Both the position numbers and the translations under genes were made by a program. A stretch of 64,000 bases of DNA from Alphaproteobacteria bacterium (GTDB taxonomy: Bacteria; Pseudomonadota; Alphaproteobacteria; Rhizobiales; Xanthobacteraceae), in assembly GCA_016869215.1 (NCBI GenBank), contig VGEP01000018.1, forward strand, positions 1-64,000. The letters run 5' to 3'. Positions 8,819 through 17,538 of the stretch are shown piece by piece. Numbering within the stretch: position 1 is the first letter of the stretch; every line of letters begins with the position of its first letter. A model generated the notes under the pieces. The model had not been told where the DNA came from. It saw only the letters and a program-made list of their open reading frames with translations, and searched no databases.

Positions 8819-10993
8819 ATGCCTCGTACCCAAATTCTTCGTGCCGCGTTCACGATTGCACTGCTGGTTGCCGTCGTCTCCACCGTGCTGGGAATGGCGG
8901 GCATCTCCGGCCTGCGCGAGGCCTTTTCAAGCGTTCGCCTGTCGTCGCTGCTCGCCGCCCTGGCGCTGCTCGGGGGCGGTATCCTGCTGTCGTCGCTGCG
9001 GCTTAAGCTGATCACCGACGACCTCGGCTATTCGCTGACGTTCCGCGACTCGGTGACCACGCTCTGCGTGAGCCAGCTCGCGGGCACCGTTTTCTTCCAG
9101 TTTGCCGGGCAATTGCTGGCGCGCGGCGCCATGTTCTCGGAGCGGGGCATTCCGCCGGCCGCGACGATTGTGATCTCCGGATACGAGCGGCTGGTCGCCC
9201 TTGCGGTGTCGGTCGCGCTTGCAGCCTGCGGCGGAATCTATCTGTTCGGGAAGCTAAGCCTCGACCTGAACGCTGGCGGCGTGTCGCTGATCAAGCTGGC
9301 GGCCGGCACCACGGTCGCCGTCGTGGGCGGCGCACTGTTCGCTTGGGGCGGACCGTTCCTGCGCGCGGCGCGGCAGCTTAGTCACGTCTCGGCGCTGAAG
9401 CTGCTGCGCAGTCTGGCCATATCGCTGGCGATCCAGCTTGCCACGCTTGGGGCCTACGTTGCGATCGAGCGGACGTTCGCGCCCCACATCGACATCTGGT
9501 CGCTCGCAGCCGCGTCGTGCGTCATCATGCTGGCGGCGAGCCTGCCGATCAGCCTCGGCGGCTGGGGTCTTCGCGAGGTCAGCGCCGTCGTGGCGCTGCA
9601 GGCCATCGGCATGTCGAGCGCAGCGGCGCTTCTGGTCGCGCTGATGATCGGGCTGATGTCGATTTCGATGGTCGGCGCCACCGCGCTGGTCCTGGAACTC
9701 TCCGGCTCGCGCCCGATGGTCGCGCGGGCGCGCAACGAAGACGCCCAAGCGCCCGATTACGGCGCCATTCTCGATTGGGCGCTCCCCGTGCTCGCGGCGA
9801 CCGCCGTATTCATCCAGGTTCACCTGCCGACGAACAGCGGACACATCAACGTCAATCTGGCCGACCCGCTGGTCATGGTCGCGGCCGCGTTGTTCGTGCT
9901 GCGGCATGCCGGGAAAGCATGGCCGCAGTGGCGCGTCCGCGGCATCAACCTGTTCGTCGCGCTCGCGACCGCCGTGATCGCGCTGTCCTTCGTGCGCGGC
10001 TGGGCCTCGTTCGGACTGACCGACTGGGCTTTCGCCAACAAGACGCTCGGCTGGCTGGTCCTGCTCTGCTACGGCATGACCGGCGCGCTGATCGTGCGCC
10101 GCGCCGCCGAGGACGGGTTCGAGATGCTGCTGGCGACGTTTGTCGCGGTAGGCGCGGCACTGGCGCTGCTCGACGTGACCGCCTGGGTTATGGTGGCGAG
10201 CGGAGCCAGTTGGCTCAAAGGCATGGTCGGATACCAGATTACGGGCCTGTCGCAGAATCCGAATGCGTTCGGGTTCGCCCTGCTGCTGGCGCTGGCCGCC
10301 GGGCTCGCGATGCGCGCGGGCGGACGGATCGGCGCGCCGCTCATCGCGATTGCGCTCGTCGGGATCTGGTACACGGGCTCGCGGGCCGGGATCGGCACCG
10401 CGATCATCATGCTGGCGGCTGGCCCGTTCGTCGGCGTGAGCATCCGCCGGATCGCCGCGAGCATCGGCGGTGCCGCAGTCATCTTTGCCGGCATCGCGGC
10501 GCTGGCCTTGCTGGCAAACACGATCTGGCCTGCGCCGGAGGCAGGGGCCGGGTTTCTGGGCTCCATCGTGCGGATGGCGCCGGGATCGGACTACGTTCAC
10601 CTGCGCACCGTTATCGACGGCTTTGCCATGTTCCTTGCGAACCCGGTGCTCGGCGCCGGCCTGGGCGCGTTCACGCATCGCGAGCTTGCCGCGACCGGCA
10701 CCCCGCTGCTGATCCATTCGTCGCCGGTCTGGCTGCTGGCGGAGACGGGGCTCGTCGGATTCCTGGTGTTCGCCGTGGCGGCGGCCAGGATCGGCTGGCT
10801 GGAAATGCGCCGGACCGGCGACGTCGCGGCCCGCTTCCTGCTTCTCAGCCTGCTCGCCTTCGCGGCCATGTCGATGGTGCACGAACTGCTCTACCAGCGG
10901 GCGATGTGGCTGCTTTGGGGCGCGGCGCTGGCCCTTCCCGCACTGCGGCAATCCCCTGAGGTTTCCGGCCCAAGCGCTGGAAAAGACGGGTGA
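8819..10993 (+). CDS. Fused membrane protein: LPG-synthase/flippase-like domain + O-antigen ligase-like domain
   Basis: A 724-residue, highly hydrophobic protein with two modules. Residues 1-300 match the UPF0104/lysylphosphatidylglycerol-synthase membrane domain, with hallmark SLGGWGLRE at 245-252. Residues 330-710 match the O-antigen ligase (Wzy_C) family, with LSQNPNAFGFALLLALA, YTGSRAG from 518, GAGLGAFTHRE, and H633 in HSSPVWLLAETGLVG. Such domains translocate lipids and attach or polymerise glycans on lipid carriers at the periplasmic face. The start at 8819 is preferred (aaagg about 10 nt upstream, MPRTQIL then a membrane helix) over an in-frame ATG at 8738. It lies between korA and korB and ends 21 nt before korB. 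Function on a specific glycan is not known. Confidence 0.78.
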   Translation: MPRTQILRAAFTIALLVAVVSTVLGMAGISGLREAFSSVRLSSLLAALALLGGGILLSSLRLKLITDDLGYSLTFRDSVTTLCVSQLAGTVFFQFAGQLLARGAMFSERGIPPAATIVISGYERLVALAVSVALAACGGIYLFGKLSLDLNAGGVSLIKLAAGTTVAVVGGALFAWGGPFLRAARQLSHVSALKLLRSLAISLAIQLATLGAYVAIERTFAPHIDIWSLAAASCVIMLAASLPISLGGWGLREVSAVVALQAIGMSSAAALLVALMIGLMSISMVGATALVLELSGSRPMVARARNEDAQAPDYGAILDWALPVLAATAVFIQVHLPTNSGHINVNLADPLVMVAAALFVLRHAGKAWPQWRVRGINLFVALATAVIALSFVRGWASFGLTDWAFANKTLGWLVLLCYGMTGALIVRRAAEDGFEMLLATFVAVGAALALLDVTAWVMVASGASWLKGMVGYQITGLSQNPNAFGFALLLALAAGLAMRAGGRIGAPLIAIALVGIWYTGSRAGIGTAIIMLAAGPFVGVSIRRIAASIGGAAVIFAGIAALALLANTIWPAPEAGAGFLGSIVRMAPGSDYVHLRTVIDGFAMFLANPVLGAGLGAFTHRELAATGTPLLIHSSPVWLLAETGLVGFLVFAVAAARIGWLEMRRTGDVAARFLLLSLLAFAAMSMVHELLYQRAMWLLWGAALALPALRQSPEVSGPSAGKDG

Positions 10994-11014
10994 TTTGCGG
11001 TAGAAGTCCGCATC

Positions 11015-12070
11015 ATGACCTACATCGCCAAGCCCAAGTTTCATCATCCCGGCCTGCCCAAGAACGAGCTCGGCTACACCCACCGCGACTACGAGGGGAA
11101 GATCTCGACCCTCTGCGCGGGCTGCGGACACGACTCGATCACGGCCGCGATCATCGAGGCCTGCTTCCAGCTCTCGATCGAGCCTCACCGGGTCGCGAAA
11201 ATCTCCGGCATCGGCTGCTCGTCCAAGACTCCGGACTACTTCCTCGGCAATTCGCACGGTTTCAACTCCGTGCACGGGCGCATGCCGTCGGTGCTCACCG
11301 GCGCCAATCTCGCCAACCGCGACCTGATCTATCTCGGCGTCTCCGGCGACGGCGACAGCGCGTCGATCGGCTTCGGCCAGTTCGCGCATTCGATCCGGCG
11401 CGGCGTCAACATGACCTACATCGTCGAGAACAACGGCGTGTACGGCCTGACCAAGGGTCAGTTCTCCGCCACCGCCGACCGCGGCTCCAAGAGCAAGCGC
11501 GGCGTGGTCAACAGCGACAACGCCATCGACCTCGCGGCCATGGCGCTGCAGCTCGGTGCGAGCTTCGTGGCCCGCAGCTTCTCCGGCGACAAGACCCAGC
11601 TCGTGCCGATCGTCGAGGCCGCGATCCGCCACAAGGGCGCGGCGTTCATCGACGTGATCTCGCCGTGCGTCGCCTTCAACAACCACGCCGGCTCGACCAA
11701 GAGCTTCGATTACGTGCGCGAGCACAACGAGGCGGTAAACCGGCTCGATATAATCACCGGCCGCGCGCCGATCCACATCGAGCAGGCGCCGGGCACGGTC
11801 CAGATGGTCGAGCAGCACGACGGCACCCGGCTCGCGCTGCGCAAGCTCGACGCCGACTACGACGCGCACGACAGGCTGGCGGCGATGGCGTTCCTGCAGA
11901 AGCACGCCGCCAAGGGCCAGGTGGTGACCGGGCTGCTCTACGTCGATCCCGAGGCGGACGACCTGCACTCCCACCTCAACACGGTGGACGCGGCGCTCAA
12001 CACGCTCGAAGCCAAGGATCTTTGCCCCGGCCAATCGGCGCTGGACAAGATCAACGCAGCGCTGCGCTGA
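11015..12070 (+). CDS. korB: 2-oxoacid:acceptor oxidoreductase, beta subunit (KorB-like)
   Basis: This 351-residue protein is the thiamine-diphosphate-binding subunit. It has the N-terminal LCAGCGHD motif (C34, C37, H39). It also has the ThDP/Mg motif GDGDSASIG (G111-D114) with downstream ENNGVYGLTKGQ, and the conserved SPCVAFNNH. It completes the enzyme begun by the two genes at 4989 and 6761, oxidatively decarboxylating a 2-oxoacid (probably 2-oxoglutarate) to its CoA ester. It starts 21 nt after the fused membrane gene, so it is probably expressed on the same transcript. Confidence 0.92.
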   Translation: MTYIAKPKFHHPGLPKNELGYTHRDYEGKISTLCAGCGHDSITAAIIEACFQLSIEPHRVAKISGIGCSSKTPDYFLGNSHGFNSVHGRMPSVLTGANLANRDLIYLGVSGDGDSASIGFGQFAHSIRRGVNMTYIVENNGVYGLTKGQFSATADRGSKSKRGVVNSDNAIDLAAMALQLGASFVARSFSGDKTQLVPIVEAAIRHKGAAFIDVISPCVAFNNHAGSTKSFDYVREHNEAVNRLDIITGRAPIHIEQAPGTVQMVEQHDGTRLALRKLDADYDAHDRLAAMAFLQKHAAKGQVVTGLLYVDPEADDLHSHLNTVDAALNTLEAKDLCPGQSALDKINAALR

Positions 12071-12083
12071 ACCACGCGCTCAT

Positions 12084-12530
12084 TCAGTTCGCGCACTGGC
12101 GGACGTACGCCTGCCGGTCGGCCGGGTTGTTGCCGATGCCGGCGTTGAGCGGCGCGGAATGGATGCAGTTCGTCACCCGGTCTCCGAACGTGTTGAGCCG
12201 CGGAGGCTGATAGACGCCCGGGCCGGGCGCGAGCGCCGATGGCGGCGGCGGAGAATTCGCAGCGCTGGGCGACGGCACCGGCGGCGGGATATAGGTGCTG
12301 CTGCCGCGCGGACGCGGCCGTTCGGCGCGGCGCGGCGTGTCGCTCCGGATCGGCTGTTCCGCGCCGGACGCGGGCTTGCGGACGCGCTTCGGGCGCGGCG
12401 CCCCCTCCTCGACCATGATGCCCCGGAACTCCGGTTCCCGGTCGCCCGCCAGCGCACCGCCTTGCGGCATGACGAGCGTGACGGTCGCGGCAGCCGCCAT
12501 AGTCCGCAGAAATCGTCGTGCAAGGGGCAT
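12084..12530 (-). CDS. Small secreted proline-rich protein of unknown function
   Basis: 148 residues from the ATG at 12530. The N-terminus MPLARRFLRTMAAAATVTLVMPQGGALAG is a signal peptide. A proline/arginine-rich middle follows, then a C-terminal 50-residue part with two cysteines (VTNCIH and YVRQCAN) that could form a disulfide. The frame is open upstream to 12713, but the signal peptide supports the later start. It converges on korB with 13 nt between the stops. No family is recognised; a periplasmic or lipopolysaccharide-associated location is inferred from the signal peptide only. Confidence 0.6.
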   Translation of the reverse strand: MPLARRFLRTMAAAATVTLVMPQGGALAGDREPEFRGIMVEEGAPRPKRVRKPASGAEQPIRSDTPRRAERPRPRGSSTYIPPPVPSPSAANSPPPPSALAPGPGVYQPPRLNTFGDRVTNCIHSAPLNAGIGNNPADRQAYVRQCAN

Positions 12531-12748
12531 GGCGTCTAGATAGTCGCGTCCGGCGCTGGAACAACAAGCGCCGCGCCTCGGCCGCGCGCTGTCCGGCCCC
12601 TCCCGGTTGACCCTGGGGAACCGCCGGCGCTCCATCCCCATAAACATCCCGTAAAATCGGCCCATCCGGCGGCCAACCAGCCGTTGCATTAACGGAAAAT
12701 CAGGGGCCATCAATTACTTTTATGGGGATCGCCGGAAAGTGCGTTGCG

Positions 12749-13702
12749 ATGTCCATCCAGACCGTGTTTGCCACTCCGGCATCCCCAGCCCATAGCGCCG
12801 CCGCCAAGGTCGTCACCGCGCGCGGCGGCGAGAGCGGCATCGTCCACCGCAGCACCGACGCGCACGTCCAGTACTGGCTCGGCGGCGACATCCCGGTCGA
12901 GATTCATTCGGAGCGGCTGCTGCGCGCCCACGGCATCTGGAACGCCGCACGTGGCGATCAACTGCCGTTCCTACGCGACGTGATCGGCGAAGCCGACAGC
13001 CAGATCGACGGCGACATCCTATTGTACCTGCGCGTCGGCGACGACTATCTCGTGGTCGACCAGGGCACCGACCACGTCCGCCATGTCGGCAAGGATCTGC
13101 GCGGCATGAAGATCTCGCAGTTCAACGCCGCGGTCAGCCCGGTGCTCAAGGAGCTTTACGACGAGGCGCTGCGGACCCACCAGGCGATCTATTGCCGCTT
13201 CGTGTCCGACCTCGCGCCCAACAGCTACTTCTGGGAGGGCCTGTTCCTGCCGGTGTGCAGCGACGACATGGGTGGGGCGCATTTCGTCCTGAACTACAAC
13301 CGGCCGATCGACAGCAAGGCGGACATCCTCCAGATGATCCTCGACCGCTCGCCGGTCGGCATGATCGCGGCGGTGCCGATCGGCGGCCGTGACGGCGGCA
13401 TGCCCGACGGGCGGATCATCTCGATGAACGCACGCGCCAAGGCGATCCTCAAGCTCGACAGCAACCGCAGCCGCGTCAATTATATCCGCGAGCTCGCGCC
13501 CTGGCTGCGCGACGTCGCCAAGATGTCGCGCGTCGAATCGTCCAGGAACGGGCAAAACATGGACATCCTGTACCGCGGCGAGGCCGGACAGACCTACTGC
13601 TTCACGGTCGAGGCGCTCAAGCGCTTCATCCTGTTCAGCATCGTGGAACAGAACGCACAGCCCGCCGTTCAGTCCTCCGGCGCGTCTTCGATCGGATCGT
13701 AA
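12749..13702 (+). CDS. PAS-like cytosolic protein of unknown function
   Basis: 317 residues from the ATG at 12749, which has GGAAAG about 11 nt upstream. An in-frame ATG at 12722 is an alternative. There is no signal peptide or membrane segment. Residues about 60-190 (FLRDVIGEADSQIDGDILLYLRVGDDYLVVDQG, with FVSDLAPNSYFWEGLFLPVCSD) resemble a PAS-type sensory fold of the kind in PAS_5/DUF alphaproteobacterial proteins. No output domain can be seen. Its end overlaps the convergent RluA gene by 34 bases. Confidence 0.6.
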   Translation: MSIQTVFATPASPAHSAAAKVVTARGGESGIVHRSTDAHVQYWLGGDIPVEIHSERLLRAHGIWNAARGDQLPFLRDVIGEADSQIDGDILLYLRVGDDYLVVDQGTDHVRHVGKDLRGMKISQFNAAVSPVLKELYDEALRTHQAIYCRFVSDLAPNSYFWEGLFLPVCSDDMGGAHFVLNYNRPIDSKADILQMILDRSPVGMIAAVPIGGRDGGMPDGRIISMNARAKAILKLDSNRSRVNYIRELAPWLRDVAKMSRVESSRNGQNMDILYRGEAGQTYCFTVEALKRFILFSIVEQNAQPAVQSSGASSIGS

Positions 13703-14721
13703 CGCTTCGCGTCGAATCCGAGCAGGTTCCACGATTGAAGCATGTGCGGCGGCAGCGGCGCGGTGACGTCGATGACGCCGCCGCGCGGGTGCGGCACCGC
13801 GATCCGCCGCGCCAGGAGATGCAGCTTGTTCTGCAGTCCGCCCGGCAGCTCCCAGTTCTCGATCTGGAAGTACTTGTCGTCGCCCACGATGGGATGGCCG
13901 ATGTGCGCCATGTGGGCGCGAAGCTGGTGGGTGCGGCCGGTGACGGGCTTGAGCGACAGCCAGGCAAGCTTGCGCGCCGAAGTCTCGACCACCGCGTAGT
14001 AGGTGACGGCGTGGCTTGCGCCCTCTTCGCCATGGCGAGCGATGCGCATCCGGCTTTCGTCCTCGCGCTCCTCCTTGGCGAGGAAGGTCGACACCCGCCC
14101 CTGCCTGGGGCGCGGCACGCCCGCGACCAGCGCCCAGTAGATTTTCCGCGCCGAGCGCGAGCGGAAGGTCTTGGCGAGCGCCGACGCCGCAAAGCGGGTC
14201 TTGGCGACCAGGAGGCAGCCGGAGGTGTCCTTGTCGAGCCGGTGCACCAGCCGCGGCCGCTGGCCATCCTTTCCGGTCATCGAACCGAGCATGCCGTCGA
14301 TGTGGCGGAACGTGCCGGAGCCGCCCTGCACCGCGAGCCCCATGGGCTTGTTCAGCACCAGCACGTCGTCGTCCTCGTGCAGCACGATGGACTTGATGAA
14401 CGCGCGGTCCTTGCTGTCCTGGCTGGCGTTGTCGCGCGGCTTCGGCGGCTCGATGCGCAAGGGCGGCACGCGCACCGCCTGCCCCGCCTGGATGCGGTCC
14501 TTCGGCTGCGCGCGCTTGCCGTTCACCCTCACCTCGCCTTTGCGGATGATGCGCTGGATATGGCTGAACGACAGGCCCGGAAACCGCGCCTCGAAGAAGC
14601 GGTCGAGGCGCATGCCGTCCTCGTCGCGCGCGACGGTGACGGTCTGCACGCCCTGCGTCTTGTCTCCTGGTCGCTCCGTGCCGTCAGGGACGCGCGCCGG
14701 GACGGCTTCGTTGCCGCTCAT
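13669..14721 (-). CDS. RluA-family 23S rRNA pseudouridine synthase
   Basis: 350 residues. An S4 RNA-binding domain at about 36-85 (MRLDRFFEARFPGLSFSHIQRIIRKG) precedes the catalytic domain. The motif HRLDKDTSG (150-158) carries the catalytic Asp (D153). Later motifs RTHQLRAHMAHIGHPIVGDDKY and LHLLARRI are typical of the RluC/RluD group, which convert specific uridines of 23S rRNA. Which of RluC or RluD it represents cannot be settled here. Its 5' end overlaps the upstream secreted-protein gene by 38 bases, suggesting co-transcription. Confidence 0.9.
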   Translation of the reverse strand: MSGNEAVPARVPDGTERPGDKTQGVQTVTVARDEDGMRLDRFFEARFPGLSFSHIQRIIRKGEVRVNGKRAQPKDRIQAGQAVRVPPLRIEPPKPRDNASQDSKDRAFIKSIVLHEDDDVLVLNKPMGLAVQGGSGTFRHIDGMLGSMTGKDGQRPRLVHRLDKDTSGCLLVAKTRFAASALAKTFRSRSARKIYWALVAGVPRPRQGRVSTFLAKEEREDESRMRIARHGEEGASHAVTYYAVVETSARKLAWLSLKPVTGRTHQLRAHMAHIGHPIVGDDKYFQIENWELPGGLQNKLHLLARRIAVPHPRGGVIDVTAPLPPHMLQSWNLLGFDAKRYDPIEDAPED

Positions 14722-15241
14722 ATTCGAACACTTCCTTCTGCCACGCGTCGTACGCCTCCGCGCCTATCGGAAACGGGACCAGGCGACGGACGCCATCCTC
14801 GCCGCGATAGGACACGACGAAATAACCGCGGGCGAGCTGAGCCGGCGTATGCGGACGGGTTTGCCGGGCGCCAAGGCCCGGAGTGCCGAAGAACACGTCC
14901 TGCTGCACGCCCACCTGCACCGTTCCGGACAATACTTCAAGCACTTCGAGCCGGGCAAAGAAGAGGTCCTTTGGTAGCGGTGGCGGCTTTCCCGACTGGT
15001 CGCGCCCAACGAGATAGGCTGGGCGTTCCGCAACGCGAACCTTGGCGACTACGACGTCCCGCGCCGTCACCGGCAACGATGAAGCGCCCTGCCCCGCCGG
15101 CGGCACGTCTAGAAAGTACTGAAACGTTGGCGGCCCTTGGCCCGCAACAGATTCCTGTGCGGGTGCGTCGCCGGACAACGCCGCAACGAACAGCACCAGC
15201 GCCGCCGCAACACCCCGCTTCAAGGACGCCGCATCGAGCAT
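14684..15241 (-). CDS. Secreted protein of unknown function
   Basis: 185 residues with an N-terminal signal peptide (MLDAASLKRGVAAALVLFVAA...APAQ). The body has LPVTARDVVVAKVRVAERPAYLVGRD and FFARLEVLEVLSGTVQVGVQQDVFFGTPG, and a basic C-terminus. There are no cysteines in the mature part and no family motif I recognise. It lies 9 nt downstream of the MFS gene and overlaps the rluA-like gene, so the three minus-strand genes 13669-16495 look like one transcription unit. Confidence 0.6.
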   Translation of the reverse strand: MLDAASLKRGVAAALVLFVAALSGDAPAQESVAGQGPPTFQYFLDVPPAGQGASSLPVTARDVVVAKVRVAERPAYLVGRDQSGKPPPLPKDLFFARLEVLEVLSGTVQVGVQQDVFFGTPGLGARQTRPHTPAQLARGYFVVSYRGEDGVRRLVPFPIGAEAYDAWQKEVFEYERQRSRPGARP

Positions 15242-15250
15242 GATGTTCGC

Positions 15251-16495
15251 TCAGCGATGGGGCTGCTCCGGCCCCTCGTCGAGCGAACGGATACGCCGCA
15301 ACTGCGGAAAAAGGAACAGCCAAAGCGACAGGACCAGGAACACGCCGGCCCCGCCGATCAGAACCGCCGGAACCGCCCCGATCGCGGCCGCCATCGCGCC
15401 GGCCCGGAAGTCGCCGAGGTAATTGGAGGTGCCGGTGAACAGCCCGTTCACCGAACTGACCCGGCCGCGCATCTCGGCCGGCGTGCGGAGCTGGATCAGC
15501 GAGAAGCGGATCACCACGCTCACGGCATCCGCGCCGCCCAGCACCGCCAGCGCCGCGAGCGACAGGATCAGATTGGTGGATAGCGCGAACACGACGGTCG
15601 CCGCGCCGAAGATCGCGACCACGCCGTAGAGCGCCTGCCCAACCGGAACGGTCAACGGACGGCGCGCGAGCAGCAGCGACATTGCGACCGCCCCGACGGC
15701 GGGCGCGGCGCGCAGCAGCCCGAGCCCCCAGGGTCCGGTTTGGAGGATGTCGCGGGCGAACACCGGAAACAGCGCGCCCGCGCCGGCGAGGAACACCGCG
15801 CACATGTCGAGCGCGATGGTGCCCAGGATCACGCGGTCGCGCCGCACGAACTGGAACCCGCCGAACAGCGAGGCGAGGCTCACCGGCCCGCTCGACCGCT
15901 CGACCCGTTCGGTGCGCATCGCAAAGATGAAGCTCGCGCCGATGCACCACAATCCGATGGCCGTGCCATAGACCGCACCGGGCCCGAGCGTATAGAGCAG
16001 CCCACCCAGCACGGGGCCGACGATCGTGCCGGCCTGGTTGGCGGTCGTAAACAGCGCGGTCGCGGCCGGCACCAGCACGCGAGGCACGAGACCGGGAATG
16101 ATCGCGACCATGGTCGGGATTTCGAAGGCGCGCGCGGCGCCGACCAGCGCGGTGATGGCGTAGATCGCGATCGGATCGAGCCAGCCCATGGCGGTGCCCA
16201 GCACCAGCGCGAGCGCGCCCGCGGCCTCGCCGACCTGGCAGGCGATCAGGATCGCGCGGTGGTCGAAGCGGTCGACGACGTGGCCGACCACCAGCGTCAG
16301 CGCGACCATCGGCACGAACTGCGCAAGCCCCAGGAAGCCGAGGTCGAGCGCGCTGCCGGTCAGCGTGTAGAGCTGCCAGCCGATCGCGACCATCAGCATC
16401 TGGAACGACAGGATCGAGACGATCCGGCCGCCCCAATACAGCGCATAGGCGCGGTGGGCGAAGGGGGACGCCTGCGGCGCGGCGGGCTCGGTCAA
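15251..16495 (-). CDS. Major facilitator superfamily transporter
   Basis: 414 residues with about 12 hydrophobic segments. The loop between helices 2 and 3 has VVGHVVDRFDHRAI, the MFS motif-A type, and helix 5 has TTANQAGTIVGPVLGG. The protein is closest in feel to the EntS/MFS_3 exporters. The substrate is unknown. It heads a likely operon with the secreted protein and the pseudouridine synthase. Confidence 0.85.
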   Translation of the reverse strand: MTEPAAPQASPFAHRAYALYWGGRIVSILSFQMLMVAIGWQLYTLTGSALDLGFLGLAQFVPMVALTLVVGHVVDRFDHRAILIACQVGEAAGALALVLGTAMGWLDPIAIYAITALVGAARAFEIPTMVAIIPGLVPRVLVPAATALFTTANQAGTIVGPVLGGLLYTLGPGAVYGTAIGLWCIGASFIFAMRTERVERSSGPVSLASLFGGFQFVRRDRVILGTIALDMCAVFLAGAGALFPVFARDILQTGPWGLGLLRAAPAVGAVAMSLLLARRPLTVPVGQALYGVVAIFGAATVVFALSTNLILSLAALAVLGGADAVSVVIRFSLIQLRTPAEMRGRVSSVNGLFTGTSNYLGDFRAGAMAAAIGAVPAVLIGGAGVFLVLSLWLFLFPQLRRIRSLDEGPEQPHR

Positions 16496-16626
16496 GGAGA
16501 CTGGTCCGGGGATCGACTCGGAGGCCGATCATAGCCCGTGGGAATGCTATGGGGCTGCGCTCCCGGCGCGGGGCAGCCTTGGCCTGCGCACAAGGTCTCC
16601 CCGCGCGTGAGCGCTGCTTTCGCGGC

Positions 16627-17538
16627 TTACCGCATCACCAGCGGCGGCGGCTTCTTGTCGACCTTGCCCTGGTAGTTCGGCAGCCCGTCCTTCGGGCACT
16701 CGCTTGCCTCTTCCCAGAACCAGAGCTCGGCCTTCTCGCCGTTGACCCGCCAGTGCGCCGCGACCGCGCAGACGCCCGGCCGGTCGTCCGGACGCCAGGC
16801 GCCGGCGATCCAGGCCGGCTCGTTGCGCACATGTGCGTTCGGGACGGAATCGCCCGGATTGCTGTAGGCCTCGCGCGCTGCAACCGCGGAGAAGATCACG
16901 TCGCGATCCTCGGCCGCGGCTTCACCCACGGCCGGCATTTCGAACTTGATGCGTTTTGCGCCTGTACCGCGGACATCGCGCGCCGTGTAAACCGCGATCG
17001 GATTCAACTTTCCGCGTTCGGCCGGACAGGTGACGAAAAACACCACCGACTTGGCGTAGCGCTCGTGGCTCACTTCCACGTTCGCGTCGTCGGCGGCGCA
17101 AGCATGCAATGCGCGGATCGGCTTGGGCAGCTTGGCCGCCGTCATCAGCTTGGGCTCGTCGCTGCCGGCGGGACCTGCGGACTTGGCCGGCGCGTCAGGC
17201 TCCTCGGCAGCCGTGGCGGCAGGTTCGGCTTTCGCCTTGGCGTCGGCCGCGGGCTTTGAATCGGTGTTTGTCTCCGCCTTGGTTTTGGCCTTGGCTTTCG
17301 ACTTCATCTTGGCCTTCGCCTCGGCCTTCTTTTTCGGCTCCGGCTTGGCCTTTGCCTTGGACTTCGGTTTGGCTTTGGCCGCAGGCTTGGCTTCGCCCTG
17401 CGGCGCGTCCTGCGCGGGGGCCTGTGCGGTCCCCAGCGCGTTAACCATCAGGCACAGCGCCACGGCGATGGCGCATCGGAACACAACGCTACGCGTTACT
17501 TGCACCGGCGCAACTCCTCGATCTTTGCGCCTCCCCAC
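16627..17538 (-). CDS. Secreted protein with long Lys/Ala-rich linker, unknown function
   Basis: 303 residues. A signal peptide (about 1-40, ending near GTAQAPAQ) is followed by roughly 75 residues of K/A/E/P-rich low complexity (repeats like KAKAKPEPKKKAEAKAK). A folded C-terminal half contains four cysteines and WFWEEASECPKDGLPNYQG at the end. The basic linker suggests spanning of peptidoglycan or binding of anionic polymer; this is inference. It overlaps the upstream 110-residue secreted-protein gene by 43 bases. A later start inside the signal peptide is possible. Confidence 0.6.
   Translation of the reverse strand: MGRRKDRGVAPVQVTRSVVFRCAIAVALCLMVNALGTAQAPAQDAPQGEAKPAAKAKPKSKAKAKPEPKKKAEAKAKMKSKAKAKTKAETNTDSKPAADAKAKAEPAATAAEEPDAPAKSAGPAGSDEPKLMTAAKLPKPIRALHACAADDANVEVSHERYAKSVVFFVTCPAERGKLNPIAVYTARDVRGTGAKRIKFEMPAVGEAAAEDRDVIFSAVAAREAYSNPGDSVPNAHVRNEPAWIAGAWRPDDRPGVCAVAAHWRVNGEKAELWFWEEASECPKDGLPNYQGKVDKKPPPLVMR

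Noticed and set aside
16496-16626. Possible small gene between the MFS transporter and the Lys-rich protein gene
   Set aside because: No frame with ribosome binding site or coding bias; only the end and start of the flanking genes.
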